DNA of 64,000 nucleotides from Rhizobiales bacterium CCH3-A5 (lineage in GTDB: Bacteria > Pseudomonadota > Alphaproteobacteria > Rhizobiales > Beijerinckiaceae), in assembly GCA_001556025.1 (NCBI GenBank), contig LSIB01000156.1, forward strand, positions 1 to 64,000. Direction: 5' to 3'. How positions within the stretch are numbered: the stretch's first letter is position 1; each line of letters begins with the position of its first letter. The position numbers were made by a program, and so were the translations under genes. Shown here piece after piece: positions 43,043 through 52,882 of the stretch. The notes under the pieces were generated by a model, which saw only the letters and a list, made by a program, of their open reading frames with translations, searched no databases and was not told where the DNA came from.

Positions 43043-44002
43043 ATGGCGAGTTACCTCCTCCGAAGATTGTTGATCGCGATCCCGAGCCTGCTCGGAATCA
43101 GCCTCATCCTGTTCACGGTGCTGGCGCTTGCGCCCGGCGATCCGTTCCAGGAGATGGCGACCAACCCCAACGTGCCGCCGCAGGTGCGCGAGGCGCTGCG
43201 CGAGAGCTTCGGCCTCAACGACCCAGTCATGGTGCGCTATCTGCGCTGGCTGAGCTCGATGGCGCAGGGCGACTGGGGCTTCTCCTTCGCCAGCCGCATC
43301 GATGTCGACCAGTTGATCCTGCAGCGCGTGCCGACGACGCTCTTCATCGTGGGCACCTCTCAGCTCGTGGCGCTGTCGATCGCGCTGCCGGTCGGCATCT
43401 ATGCCGCGACGCGGCCCTATTCGATCTTCGACCAGATCGCCAACACGCTGGCCTTCGTCGGCTTTTCGCTGCCGACCTTCTTCACCGGCCTGCTTTTCAT
43501 CCTGCTCTTCTCGGTGACGCTCGACTGGTTTCCCTTCGTCTACCGCTCGGACCTCGCCGCCACGGGCTGGCGCTGGTACTGGGAGATGTTCCGCCAGGCG
43601 ATCATGCCGATCATGGTGCTCGGCCTGTTCCAGGCGGCGTCCTACACCCGCTATGTGCGCTCCTCGGTGCTCGACGTGATCCGGCTGGACTACGTCACTA
43701 CCGCCCGCGCCAAGGGGCTGAGCGAGAAGCGCGTGACTTTGCGCCACATCACCCGCAACGCGCTCATTCCGGTGGTGACGCTGGTCGCGCTGCAGATGCC
43801 GGCCGTGTTCGGCGGCGCCATCGTGACCGAGCAGATCTTCCGGATCCCCGGCATCGGCTCGCTGCTGATCGACGCCATCCTCGCCAACGACACCCCCGTC
43901 ATCATGGCGGTGACCTTCGTCTTCGCCTGCCTCGTCGTCCTGTTCAACCTCATCGCGGATATCCTTTATGGCTGGCTCGACCCTCGCATCTCCTTCAGCT
44001 GA
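43043..44002 (+). CDS. Peptide ABC transporter permease (DppB family), second system
   Basis: A 319-residue permease with the standard N-terminus MASYLLRRLLIAIPSLLGIS, the periplasmic loop ALAPGDPFQEMATNPNVPPQ, and the EAA loop VTTARAKGLSEKRVTLRHIT. The ending LIADILYGWLDPRISFS is the canonical DppB tail. It follows the terminator by about 105 bases and may use read-through or a weak promoter in the gap. It overlaps the next gene by 35 bases. Confidence 0.92.
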   Translation: MASYLLRRLLIAIPSLLGISLILFTVLALAPGDPFQEMATNPNVPPQVREALRESFGLNDPVMVRYLRWLSSMAQGDWGFSFASRIDVDQLILQRVPTTLFIVGTSQLVALSIALPVGIYAATRPYSIFDQIANTLAFVGFSLPTFFTGLLFILLFSVTLDWFPFVYRSDLAATGWRWYWEMFRQAIMPIMVLGLFQAASYTRYVRSSVLDVIRLDYVTTARAKGLSEKRVTLRHITRNALIPVVTLVALQMPAVFGGAIVTEQIFRIPGIGSLLIDAILANDTPVIMAVTFVFACLVVLFNLIADILYGWLDPRISFS

Positions 44003-44909
44003 TCCCGTCGCCGGGGCGGCCAAGGCGAGCGCGCCCGTCTCGCCGGGGCGCGAGACCTGGCGCCGTTTCCGCCGCCACCGCCTCGCCATGGCGAGTTCCG
44101 TCGTGCTCGGTTCGCTGATCCTCGGCGTCGTCGTCGGCCCGTGGATCTGGACGGTGCCGATCAACGAGATCGACTTCTCGGCGCAACTCCAGACGCCGTC
44201 CTGGAAGCATCCGCTCGGCACCGACGATCTCGGCCAGGATCTGCTGGCGCGCGTAATGTATGGCGGGCGCATTTCGCTGGCCGTCGGTTTGGCCGCGATG
44301 GTGGTCGCAACCTTCTTCGGTGTGCTGATCGGAGCCTTCGCCGGCATGTCGCGGCGCTATATGGACCCCGCGCTGATGTGGGTGACGGATCTGTTCCTGT
44401 CGCTGCCGCAGCTGCCGCTGCTGCTGCTGGTGATCTATCTCTTCCGCGAGCAGCTCAAGGCCGCCTTCGGCGTCGAGGGCGGCGTCTTCGTGCTGATCGT
44501 CATCGTCATCGGCGGGCTGCGCTGGATGCCGGTGGCGCGGCTGGTCAGGGCGCAGTTCCTGTCGCTGCGCGAGAAGGAATTCGTCGAGGCCGCACGCGCG
44601 TCGGGCGCCTCGAAGCTCCACCAGATGGTCCATCACATCCTGCCCAACGCGATCGGCCCCGTCATCGTCGCCTCGACGATCGAGGTCTCGTCGGCAATCA
44701 TCGCGGAATCGACGCTCTCCTTCCTGGGCCTCGGCTTCCCACCCGACATCCCGACCTGGGGACGGCTGCTGTTCGACGCCAAGGATCAGCTCGATTCCGC
44801 GCCGCACTGGGCGCTGTTCCCCGGCGCCGCCATCTTCCTGACCGTGCTTTCGATCAACTTCATCGGCGACGGCCTGCGCGATGCGCTCGACCCGCGTCGC
44901 GTCAGCTGA
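43968..44909 (+). CDS. Peptide ABC transporter permease (DppC family), second system
   Basis: A 313-residue permease. A 40-residue soluble N-terminus (including SPGRETWRRFRRHRLAMASS) leads into helix 1; the core has HPLGTDDLGQDLLARVMYGG and the EAA loop KEFVEAARASGASKLHQMVH. It ends in NFIGDGLRDALDPRRVS, the DppC signature. The start at 43968 lies inside the preceding gene; a later start is possible because the first 20 residues show no family resemblance. Confidence 0.92.
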   Translation: MAGSTLASPSADPVAGAAKASAPVSPGRETWRRFRRHRLAMASSVVLGSLILGVVVGPWIWTVPINEIDFSAQLQTPSWKHPLGTDDLGQDLLARVMYGGRISLAVGLAAMVVATFFGVLIGAFAGMSRRYMDPALMWVTDLFLSLPQLPLLLLVIYLFREQLKAAFGVEGGVFVLIVIVIGGLRWMPVARLVRAQFLSLREKEFVEAARASGASKLHQMVHHILPNAIGPVIVASTIEVSSAIIAESTLSFLGLGFPPDIPTWGRLLFDAKDQLDSAPHWALFPGAAIFLTVLSINFIGDGLRDALDPRRVS

Positions 44910-44927
44910 CGACGAGCGGAGAACCCA

Positions 44928-46778
44928 ATGAGCCAGCCCATCCTCTCCGTCTCGAACCTGACAACGGCCTTCCGCGTGGAGGGCGTCTGGAAGCCCGTCG
45001 TCCGCAACGTCTCCTTCGACATCGCGCCGAAGGAGACGCTCGCGGTCGTCGGCGAATCCGGCTCGGGCAAGAGCGTCACCGCGCTCTCGATCATGCGGCT
45101 GACCCCGGCGGGCAACAGCCGCGTCGAGGGCTCGGTCAAGCTGAACGGCCGCGAACTCCTGACGCTGCCGAACTCGGAGATGCGCAAGATCCGCGGCGAC
45201 GACATGGCGATGATCTTTCAGGAGCCGATGACCAGCCTGAACCCGGTGCTGACCATCGGTTTCCAGATCGCCGAATCTCTGATCCTGCATCGCGGCATGT
45301 CTCGTTCCGCGGCCGAGGCCGAGGTCGTCCGGCTGCTGGAGAAGGTCCGGATTCCGGCGGCGAAATCGCGCTTCAACGAGTATCCGCACCGCTTCTCCGG
45401 CGGCATGCGCCAGCGCGTCATGATCGCGATGGCGCTGGCCTGCAAGCCCAAGCTGCTGATCGCCGACGAGCCGACCACCGCGCTCGACGTGACGATCCAG
45501 GCGCAGATCCTGCAGCTCATCAAGCTGCTGCAGGAGGAGGAGGGGATGTCCGTCCTCTTCATCACGCATGATATGGGCGTGGTCGCCGAAATCGCCGACC
45601 GCACCGTCGTGATGTATAATGGCGAGGCGGTCGAGACGGGCGAGACGCCCGACATTTTCGCCCGCGCCAAACACCCCTATACCCGCTCGCTGCTTTCGGC
45701 CGTGCCCAAGCTCGGCGCGATGACGGGCAAGACCCGGCCGATGCGCTTCCCTGTGGTCGACCGCGCCACTGGCGAGTCCGACGTGCCGGTCGAGGTGCCC
45801 GATACGGTGGAAGCGGCCGAGCGGCCGGTGCTCGAAGTCTCCGGGCTGACCACGCGCTTCGACATCCGCACCGGCATCCTCTCGCGCGTCACGGGCCGGG
45901 TCCACGCGGTGGAGAACGTCTCCTTCAGCGTGCAGGGCGGCGAGACACTGGCGCTTGTCGGCGAGTCCGGCTGCGGCAAATCGACCACCGGGCGCTCGGT
46001 GATGCGGCTGATCGAACCGCAGGCCGGCTCGGTCCTGCTCGACGGCGTCGACATGCTGACGCTGGACCCGGCCGCGCTGCGCGAGCAGCGCAAGCGCATG
46101 CAGATGATCTTCCAGGACCCGTTCGCGTCCCTGAACCCGCGCATGAACATCGGCACCGCCATCGCCGAGCCGCTCCTGATCAACAAGCTCGCGACGCGCA
46201 CCCAGGCCCGCGAGCAGGTCGACGAGTTGCTGCGTCGCGTCGGGCTCAACCCGGACATGGCCAACCGCTTCCCGCACGAGTTCTCCGGCGGCCAGCGCCA
46301 GCGCATCTGCATCGCGCGCGCGCTCGCCGTGGAGCCCCGGCTGATCGTCGCCGACGAATCGGTCTCGGCGCTCGACGTTTCGGTCAAGGCGCAGGTCATC
46401 AACCTGATGCTGGAACTGCAGGCGCGCATGAAGCTCGCCTATCTCTTCATCTCGCACGACATGGCGGTGGTCGAGCGCGTCAGCCACCGCGTCGCAGTGA
46501 TGTATCTCGGCGAGATCGTCGAGATCGGCCCCCGCGAGGCGATCTTTGGCAACCCGCAGCATCCCTACACCAAGCGCCTTCTGGCGGCGGTCCCGGTCGC
46601 CGATCCGACGCGCCGGCACGACAAGCGCCCGGTCTCGAACGACGAGATCAAGAGCCCGGTGCGCGCGGCCGACTACGTGCCGCCCGAGCGCATCTTCCGC
46701 GAGGTCTCGTCCGGCCATTCGGTCATGGTATGGGGCGAGGAATGGGAAAAGCCGACGCCGCGCGACAAGGCTGCGTAG
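44928..46778 (+). CDS. Peptide ABC transporter ATP-binding protein, fused DppD-DppF type
   Basis: A 616-residue protein with two complete ABC domains in one chain. The first has Walker A GESGSGKSVTALS, signature FSGGMRQRVMIAMALACKPK and Walker B LLIADEPTTALD; the second has GESGCGKSTTGRS, MIFQDPFASLNPRM, FSGGQRQRICIARALAVEPR and LIVADESVSALD. Note DES in place of DEP in the second Walker B. A linker near residues 265-300 replaces the oligo_HPY tail of DppD. The layout resembles GsiA/YejF. GGAG lies 9 bases before the ATG. The first peptide operon in this window uses two separate ATPases instead. Confidence 0.93.
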   Translation: MSQPILSVSNLTTAFRVEGVWKPVVRNVSFDIAPKETLAVVGESGSGKSVTALSIMRLTPAGNSRVEGSVKLNGRELLTLPNSEMRKIRGDDMAMIFQEPMTSLNPVLTIGFQIAESLILHRGMSRSAAEAEVVRLLEKVRIPAAKSRFNEYPHRFSGGMRQRVMIAMALACKPKLLIADEPTTALDVTIQAQILQLIKLLQEEEGMSVLFITHDMGVVAEIADRTVVMYNGEAVETGETPDIFARAKHPYTRSLLSAVPKLGAMTGKTRPMRFPVVDRATGESDVPVEVPDTVEAAERPVLEVSGLTTRFDIRTGILSRVTGRVHAVENVSFSVQGGETLALVGESGCGKSTTGRSVMRLIEPQAGSVLLDGVDMLTLDPAALREQRKRMQMIFQDPFASLNPRMNIGTAIAEPLLINKLATRTQAREQVDELLRRVGLNPDMANRFPHEFSGGQRQRICIARALAVEPRLIVADESVSALDVSVKAQVINLMLELQARMKLAYLFISHDMAVVERVSHRVAVMYLGEIVEIGPREAIFGNPQHPYTKRLLAAVPVADPTRRHDKRPVSNDEIKSPVRAADYVPPERIFREVSSGHSVMVWGEEWEKPTPRDKAA

Positions 46779-46784
46779 GCGAAA

Positions 46785-47033
46785 CTACTCCGCCGGCGCG
46801 CGCCTGAGCGCCGGCAACGCCGCTCGCAACAGCGGCGGCAGAGCCTCGGGCGCGCTCTCGAAGGCCGCGATGAAATCGGCGCGCATGCGCCGGCTCCAGA
46901 ACTGGTTGATGTGGTCGGCGATGGCGGGAGCCGCCTGCTCGTCTGGATAGGCCTTGAAGAAATCGGCGATCTGGCCGGCCATGTGCGCGAGTTTCTCGCG
47001 TTTTTCCGTGCTGGCGTGACTTGTGTCCGTCAT
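46785..47033 (-). CDS. fdsD: Formate dehydrogenase subunit delta FdsD
   Basis: An 82-residue small protein of the FdsD family, a non-cofactor subunit needed for maturation or activity of the soluble NAD-dependent formate dehydrogenase. Typical features are MAGQIADFFKAYPDEQAAPA and INQFWSRRMRADFIAAF. I chose the ATG at 47033 (MTDTSHASTEK), which overlaps the fdhD stop (ATGA); a start at 47060 would extend into fdhD. It is the last gene of the fds operon and converges with the peptide ATPase gene 6 bases away. Confidence 0.9.
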   Translation of the reverse strand: MTDTSHASTEKREKLAHMAGQIADFFKAYPDEQAAPAIADHINQFWSRRMRADFIAAFESAPEALPPLLRAALPALRRAPAE

Positions 47034-47884
47034 CGCGCAGGCTCGCTCTCGCGCTGCCATTCGCCGGCGAACAGCACCGCACCATCCTCGCGGGCGACGC
47101 AGACCAGCGCTACGCCGAGCGCCCGCGCCCGCTCGATCGCCAGCGAGGTCGGGGCCGAGATCGCGACCAGCGCGCCTGCTCCGAAGATCGCGGCCTTCTC
47201 GACCATCTCGAAGGAGGCGCGGCTGGTGACCAAGACGAAGCCATCGCGCGCATCACGGCCAGCCCGCAGGCGCGCGCCGATCAGCTTGTCGAGCGCGTTG
47301 TGCCGGCCGACATCCTCGCGGGCGACGAGGATGCGGCCGTCAAGGTCGCACCAGGCGGCGGCGTGAACCGAGCGGGTCAGCCGGTTCAGCGGCTGATGAC
47401 GCTCGATCTGGGCCAAAGCCCTTCGGATCGCGGCCGGCGTCAGCGTGGTCACTGCGTCTGGCCCGCGCGCGGTCTTCGGCATATCGGACAGGTTTTCGAC
47501 GCCGCAGAGCCCGCAGGAAGTGCGGCCCGAGAGATTGCGTCGGCGCGCCAGATGCTCGCGGAAACGACCTGGCTCCAGATCGACCGTGACGACGATGCCG
47601 TCGCGCCGGGGCTCGATTGCGATGTTCCTGATCTCGTCGGCTCGCGCGACGATGCCCTCGGTCAGGCTGAAGCCGGTAACAAAATCATCGAGGTCGGACG
47701 GCGTCGCCATCATCACCGCATAGGGCTGGTTGCCATAGACGATGCTGACCGGCGCCTCGACGGCCACTTCGGCCATGGCGGCGGCCGGAACCCCGGTCTC
47801 GAAGCGCAGCGGCGCGACCGAGACGGCCTGCGAGGCCGGAGGCTGGGCGGGGGTGCCTTCCAACGATTTGCTATTCCGCCGCAT
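47030..47884 (-). CDS. fdhD: Formate dehydrogenase accessory sulfurtransferase FdhD (FdsC)
   Basis: A 284-residue maturation factor that passes sulfur to the molybdenum cofactor before insertion into FdsA. The functional CxxC is in RTSCGLCGVENL, and the family blocks EVAVEAPVSIVYGNQPY, GFSLTEGIV, REDVGRHNALDKLIG and VTSRASFEMVEKA are intact. The ATG at 47884 has GGGAGG 6 bases upstream and overlaps the fdsA stop by 14 bases; an ATG at 47902 is also in frame. In the fds operon nomenclature this position is fdsC. Confidence 0.93.
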   Translation of the reverse strand: MRRNSKSLEGTPAQPPASQAVSVAPLRFETGVPAAAMAEVAVEAPVSIVYGNQPYAVMMATPSDLDDFVTGFSLTEGIVARADEIRNIAIEPRRDGIVVTVDLEPGRFREHLARRRNLSGRTSCGLCGVENLSDMPKTARGPDAVTTLTPAAIRRALAQIERHQPLNRLTRSVHAAAWCDLDGRILVAREDVGRHNALDKLIGARLRAGRDARDGFVLVTSRASFEMVEKAAIFGAGALVAISAPTSLAIERARALGVALVCVAREDGAVLFAGEWQRESEPAR

Positions 47885-50765
47885 CGGGCAGCCTCCCCGC
47901 ATCCCGGCCGGCGATCCGGCGCAGCGAGACGTCCTCCTCGCGGTTGCGCTCCTGCCATTGCGAATAATAGTTGGTCCGCCGGACCTCGACGGCGGTGACC
48001 TTGTATTCGGGGCAATTCGTCGCCCAGTCGGAATAGTCGGTCGTGATCACGTTCGCGCCCGTCTCGGCATGATGGAACGTCGTGTAGACCACGCCTGGCT
48101 GCATCCGCTCCGAGACCTCGGCGCGCAGCGAGATGTCTCCCGACCGGCTGGCGAGCGAAACGAGATCGCCGGTCTTGACGCCCCTGTTCTCGGCGTCGAA
48201 GGGGTGGATCTCCAGCACGTCCTCGTCATGCCAGGCGGAGTTCGCGGTGCGGCGCGTCTGAGCGCCGACATTGTATTGCGAAAGGATGCGCCCCGTCGTC
48301 AGGATCAGCGGGAAGCGCGCGCCGGTTCGCTCCTGCGTCGGCACGAATTCCGTGATCATGAAGCGGCCCTTGCCGCGCACGAAACGGTCGACATGCATCA
48401 GCGGCGTGCCTTCGGGCGCGGCCTCGTTGCAGGGCCATTGCACCGAGCCCAGCGCATCGAGTTTCTCGTAGCTGACGCCGGCAAAGCTCGGGGTCAGGCG
48501 GGCGATCTCTTCCATGATCTCGGACGGATGCGAGTAATCCATCTCGTAGCCGAGCGCCTTGGCGAAATCCGCCGTGACCTGCCACTCGGCCTTGCCCGAG
48601 AGCGGGGCCATGACCTGCCGGACGCGGTTGATGCGGCGCTCGGCATTGGTGAAGGTGCCGTCCTTCTCCAGGAAGGAGGAGCCCGGCAGGAAGACATGGG
48701 CGTATTTCGCGGTCTCGTTCAGAAAAAGATCCTGCACGACGACGCATTCCATCGCGGACAGGCCGGCCGTGACGTGCTGCGTGTTGGGGTCGGACTGCGC
48801 GATGTCCTCGCCCTGGACATAGAGCGCCTTGAAGGTGCCGCCGACCGCCTCATCGAGCATGTTGGGGATGCGAAGTCCCGGCTCGTCTTCGAGCGCCACG
48901 CCCCAGATCGTCTCGAAGACCTGCCGCGTCGCGTCGTCCGAGACATGGCGATAGCCGGTCATCTCATGGGGGAAGGAGCCCATGTCGCAGGCGCCCTGGA
49001 CGTTGTTCTGGCCGCGCAGCGGATTGATGCCCACGCCCTCGCGGCCGATATTGCCCGTCGCCATGGCGAGATTGGCCATCGCCATCACCATGGTCGAGCC
49101 CTGGCTGTGCTCGGTGACGCCGAGCCCGTAATAGATCGCGCCGTTGCCGCCCGTCGCATAGAGCCGGGCGGCGGCGCGGACATCGGCCGCGGGCACGCCG
49201 GTGAACTGCTCGGTCTCTTCCGGCGAATTTTCAGGCCGGGCGATGAAGCGAGCCCAGTGCTCGAAATCGTCGAGGTCGCAGCGCTCGCGGACATAGTCCT
49301 CGTCGATTAGCCCCTCGGTGACGACGACATGGGCGATCGCGTTGGTCAGCGCGACATTGGTGCCGGGCTTGAGCTGGAGATGATAGTCGGCCGCGACATG
49401 GGGCGTTCGGACGATGTCGATCCGGCGCGGATCGGCGACGATCAGCTTCGCGCCCTGGCGCAGGCGCTTCTTCATGCGCGAAGCGAAGACCGGGTGGCCG
49501 TCGGTCGGGTTCGCGCCGATGATCAGGATCACGTCGGCTTTCGCCACCGACTTGAAGTCCTGCGTGCCGGCGGAGGTGCCCAGCGTCGTCTTCAGGCCAT
49601 AGCCGGTCGGCGAGTGGCAGACGCGGGCGCAGGTATCGACATTGTTGTTGCGGAAGGCGGCGCGGACCAGCTTCTGGATCAGGAAGACTTCTTCGTTGGT
49701 GCAGCGCGAGGAGGTGATCGCGCCGACCGACTCGCGGCCATAGTGGTCCTGAATGCGCCTGAACTCGGACGCCGCGTGGCCGATCGCCTCCTCCCACGAG
49801 ACCTCGCGCCATGGATCCGTGATTTTCTCGCGGATCATCGGCTGAGTGATGCGGTCCTTGTGGGTCGCATAGCCCCAGGCGAAGCGGCCCTTGACGCAGC
49901 TATGGCCCTCATTCGCCTTGCCGTCCTTGTAGGGGACCATGCGGACGACCCTGTCGCCCTGCATTTCAGCCTTGAAGGAGCAGCCGACGCCGCAATAGGC
50001 GCAGGTGGTGACCTTTGAATGCTCGGGCTGGCCCATCTGGATGACGGAGGTCTCCATCAGCGTCGCGGTCGGGCAGGCCTGCACGCAGGCCCCACACGAC
50101 ACGCATTCGGAGCCGAGGAAATCGGTCGCGCCCGCCGCCACGCGCGACGCGAAGCCGCGCCCGGTGATCGTCAGCGCAAAGGTGCCCTGAACCTCCTCGC
50201 AGGCCCGGACGCAGCGATTGCAGACGATGCATTTGGTCGGGTCGTAGGTGAAATAGGGGTTGGAGGTGTCCTGTCCCAGCCAGTTCTCGTTGGCGAGGCC
50301 ATCAGGCGATTTCGCGAAGACGTGGTTCTCGCCCTCATAGCCGTAGCGCACCTCTCGCAGGCCCACGGCGCCTGCCATGTCCTGCAATTCGCAATCGCCA
50401 TTGGCCGAGCAGGTCAGGCAGTCGAGCGGGTGGTCGGAGATGTAGAGCTCCATCACGCCCTTGCGTAAGGATGCGAGGTTCTCGCTTTGCGTCCTCACGA
50501 CCATGCCGTCCTCGGCCGGCGTCGTGCAGGAGGCGGGCGTGCCGCGCCTGCCCTCGATCTCGACGAGGCAGAGCCGGCAGGAGCCGAAGGGCTCCAGCGA
50601 ATCCGTGGCGCAGAGTTTCGGGATTTTGGTGCCCAGCGACATGGCGGCGGCCATCACAGACGTTCCGGCCGGCACGGTGACGCTCATCCCGTCGATCGTC
50701 AGCGTCACGGCTTTGTCCGAGATGCGGATCGGCGTGCCGAAATCGATCTCCTTGATCAGGCTCAT
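47871..50765 (-). CDS. fdsA: NAD-dependent formate dehydrogenase catalytic subunit FdsA
   Basis: A 964-residue Mo-bis-MGD enzyme that oxidises formate to CO2. The N-terminus carries a [2Fe-2S] domain (CATDSLEPFGSCRLCLVEIE). Two ferredoxin-type clusters follow (CIVCNRCVRACEEVQG, CVSCGACVQACP). The molybdopterin domain begins with its own [4Fe-4S] motif, CAYCGVGCSFK with a later CVKGRFAWG. The active site is Cys383-His384 in CARVCHSPTGYG, so a cysteine is present rather than selenocysteine. The electron path leads to FdsB and NAD+. It lies 10 bases after fdsB. Confidence 0.96.
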   Translation of the reverse strand: MSLIKEIDFGTPIRISDKAVTLTIDGMSVTVPAGTSVMAAAMSLGTKIPKLCATDSLEPFGSCRLCLVEIEGRRGTPASCTTPAEDGMVVRTQSENLASLRKGVMELYISDHPLDCLTCSANGDCELQDMAGAVGLREVRYGYEGENHVFAKSPDGLANENWLGQDTSNPYFTYDPTKCIVCNRCVRACEEVQGTFALTITGRGFASRVAAGATDFLGSECVSCGACVQACPTATLMETSVIQMGQPEHSKVTTCAYCGVGCSFKAEMQGDRVVRMVPYKDGKANEGHSCVKGRFAWGYATHKDRITQPMIREKITDPWREVSWEEAIGHAASEFRRIQDHYGRESVGAITSSRCTNEEVFLIQKLVRAAFRNNNVDTCARVCHSPTGYGLKTTLGTSAGTQDFKSVAKADVILIIGANPTDGHPVFASRMKKRLRQGAKLIVADPRRIDIVRTPHVAADYHLQLKPGTNVALTNAIAHVVVTEGLIDEDYVRERCDLDDFEHWARFIARPENSPEETEQFTGVPAADVRAAARLYATGGNGAIYYGLGVTEHSQGSTMVMAMANLAMATGNIGREGVGINPLRGQNNVQGACDMGSFPHEMTGYRHVSDDATRQVFETIWGVALEDEPGLRIPNMLDEAVGGTFKALYVQGEDIAQSDPNTQHVTAGLSAMECVVVQDLFLNETAKYAHVFLPGSSFLEKDGTFTNAERRINRVRQVMAPLSGKAEWQVTADFAKALGYEMDYSHPSEIMEEIARLTPSFAGVSYEKLDALGSVQWPCNEAAPEGTPLMHVDRFVRGKGRFMITEFVPTQERTGARFPLILTTGRILSQYNVGAQTRRTANSAWHDEDVLEIHPFDAENRGVKTGDLVSLASRSGDISLRAEVSERMQPGVVYTTFHHAETGANVITTDYSDWATNCPEYKVTAVEVRRTNYYSQWQERNREEDVSLRRIAGRDAGRLPDAAE

Positions 50766-50775
50766 CGCAGGTTCC

Positions 50776-52338
50776 TCATTCGGCGGCCATGGGCAGGATC
50801 GGCCGGTCGAAATCCTCGGCGAAATGGTTGAGCGCGCTCGTGACCGGCATCGGGGTCAGCCCGCCCATGGCGCAGAGCGAGGCGTCGGTCATCAGCTTCG
50901 ACAGGTCGCGCAGCACGGCGAGGTTCTTCGGCCGATCGGTCCCCGAAATGATCTTGTCCATCGTCTCGACGCCGCGCGTCGCGCCGATGCGGCAGGGCGT
51001 GCATTTTCCGCAGCTCTCTTTCGCGCAGAATTCGAAGGCGAAGCGGGCCTGTCTGGCCATGTCGACGGTGTCGTCGAAGACGACGATGCCGCCATGGCCG
51101 AGCATTGCCCTGATGCCGGCGAGCGCTTCGTAGTCCATGGCAACGTCGAGCTGGCCTGCCGTAAGATAGGCCCCGAGCGGGCCGCCGACCTGCACCGCGC
51201 GGATCGGCCGGCCCGACAGCGTGCCGCCGCCGAAATCCTCGACGATCTCGCGAAGCGTGACGCCGAAGGCGAGTTCGACCAGCCCGCCGCGCCTGACATT
51301 GCCGCCGAGCTGCACCGGCAGCGTGCCGCGCGAACGGCCCATGCCGAAATCGGCGTAAGCCCGTCCGCCATGCTGGAGGATCCAGGGCACGGCGGCGAAG
51401 GAGAGCACGTTGTTGACGATTGTCGGCTTGCCGAACAGGCCCTGCACAGCCGGGATCGGCGGCTTGGCGCGGACAACGCCGCGCCTGCCCTCGAGGCTTT
51501 CGAGCAGCGCCGTCTCCTCGCCGCAGATATAGGCGCCCGCGCCGAGCCTGACCTCGAGGTCGAAGGCGCGGCCGGAGCCGAGCACGTCGTCGCCGAGGAG
51601 GCCGGCGTTTTCGGCCTTCAGGATGGCGCACTGGAGCGTGCGGTGGGCGTGCGGATACTCCGAGCGCAGATAGATGTAGCCCCGCGTCGCGCCGACAGCG
51701 ACGGCGGCGATCGCCATCCCCTCGATCAGCAGGAAGGGATCACCCTCCATCAGCATGCGGTCTGCAAAGGTGCCGCTGTCGCCTTCGTCGGCGTTGCAGA
51801 CGATGTATTTCCGGTCGGCGACCGCGTCGTGGACGGTCTTCCACTTGATCCCGGTCGGGAAGCCGGCTCCGCCGCGCCCGCGCAGGCCGGATGCCTTGAC
51901 GGTTTCGACGATCTCCGCGCCGGTCAGAGCGAGCGCGGCCTTCAATCCCGCAAACCCGCCATGCGACTGGTAGTCGGCGAGCGAGAGCGGATCGGTGACG
52001 CCGACGCGCTCGAAGGTGAGGCGCTGCTGGCGCTTCATCCAGTCGAGCCTTGTCGTGACGCCGAGGTGCAAGGCATGCGCGCCGCCCCTCAGAAAGCCGG
52101 CCTCGAACAGGCCCGCGACATCGCGAGCTGTGACCGGGCCGTAGGCGATGCGGCCCTGCGCCGTCTCGACCTCGACCAGCGGCTCCAGCCAGAGCATGCC
52201 GCGCGAGCCGTTGCGGACGAGATCGACGACGACGCCGCGCGCTTGCGCCTCGCGCAGGATCGCTCGCGCCACGGCTTCCGCGCCGACGGACAGGGCGGCG
52301 GCGTCGATCGGGATGAAGATGCGGATCGCCTCGCTCAT
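50776..52338 (-). CDS. fdsB: NAD-dependent formate dehydrogenase beta subunit FdsB (NuoF-like)
   Basis: A 520-residue diaphorase subunit homologous to NuoF, carrying FMN, the NAD site and a [4Fe-4S] cluster. Motifs are GLRGRGGAGFPTGIKW (FMN/NAD), NADEGDSGTFADRML, AYICGEETALLESLEG, and ESCGKCTPCRIG with a later Cys in DASLCAMGGLTP for the cluster. The N-terminal 120 residues form the NuoE-like thioredoxin-type extension seen in FdsB. The ATG at 52338 overlaps the fdsG stop; a longer open frame to 52566 is an artefact of GC-rich sequence. Confidence 0.95.
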   Translation of the reverse strand: MSEAIRIFIPIDAAALSVGAEAVARAILREAQARGVVVDLVRNGSRGMLWLEPLVEVETAQGRIAYGPVTARDVAGLFEAGFLRGGAHALHLGVTTRLDWMKRQQRLTFERVGVTDPLSLADYQSHGGFAGLKAALALTGAEIVETVKASGLRGRGGAGFPTGIKWKTVHDAVADRKYIVCNADEGDSGTFADRMLMEGDPFLLIEGMAIAAVAVGATRGYIYLRSEYPHAHRTLQCAILKAENAGLLGDDVLGSGRAFDLEVRLGAGAYICGEETALLESLEGRRGVVRAKPPIPAVQGLFGKPTIVNNVLSFAAVPWILQHGGRAYADFGMGRSRGTLPVQLGGNVRRGGLVELAFGVTLREIVEDFGGGTLSGRPIRAVQVGGPLGAYLTAGQLDVAMDYEALAGIRAMLGHGGIVVFDDTVDMARQARFAFEFCAKESCGKCTPCRIGATRGVETMDKIISGTDRPKNLAVLRDLSKLMTDASLCAMGGLTPMPVTSALNHFAEDFDRPILPMAAE

Positions 52339-52808
52339 GCTGCGGCTTCCGCAAGGCCGCAGATTTCGGCGAGCCGTCCCGCGTCGAGCCGCCCGATCAG
52401 TTCGCCATCGACCAACGCGGCGGGGCCTAGCGCGCAGTTGCCGAGGCAGTAGACCGTTTCGACCGCGAGGCTTTCCGTCGCGGCATCGACCGCGATGCCG
52501 TGCTCGCGCGCCAGCCCCTCGACCAACGCTTCGCAGCCCAGGGCCTGGCAGGCCTCGGCGCGGCACAGTTTGACCACGCGGGCCGGCGGCGGCGCGCCGC
52601 GAAAATCATGGTAGAACGAGATCGTGCCATGCACCTCGGCGCGCGACAGGTTCAACGCCTCGGCGATCAGCGGCACGGCTTGCGCATCGACATGGCCGAA
52701 CGCCTCCTGCAGCGCGTGCAGCATCGGCAGCGTCGCGCCTTCGAGATGCGCGAGCCCGGCAATGATTGAACGGGCCTCGTCCTGATCCCAGACCGGGTAG
52801 CGCTGCAT
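52335..52808 (-). CDS. fdsG: NAD-dependent formate dehydrogenase gamma subunit FdsG (NuoE-like)
   Basis: A 157-residue thioredoxin-fold subunit with one [2Fe-2S] cluster. The cluster cysteines appear as CRAEACQALGC, where the first and second are 5 apart, and CLGNCALGPA. HVDAQAVPLIAEALNLSRAE and TISFYHDFRG are standard NuoE-family blocks. It is the first gene of fdsGBA-fdhD-fdsD, and a LysR gene lies upstream on the same strand across a 242-base gap containing a candidate operator and a palindromic repeat. Confidence 0.94.
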   Translation of the reverse strand: MQRYPVWDQDEARSIIAGLAHLEGATLPMLHALQEAFGHVDAQAVPLIAEALNLSRAEVHGTISFYHDFRGAPPPARVVKLCRAEACQALGCEALVEGLAREHGIAVDAATESLAVETVYCLGNCALGPAALVDGELIGRLDAGRLAEICGLAEAAA

Positions 52809-52882
52809 CGGTCCGCCATCTCCTGCCTGCCTTGCAGGCCGTCATGTCCGGAATGGAGCGCCAGGATTGGAACGAGTTCAAA

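Noticed and set aside
43995..46718. A 907-codon open frame antisense to the second peptide transporter genes
   Set aside because: It lies opposite clearly conserved permease and ATPase genes and is rich in Arg, His, Asp and Gln, the composition expected when high-GC genes are read on the wrong strand.
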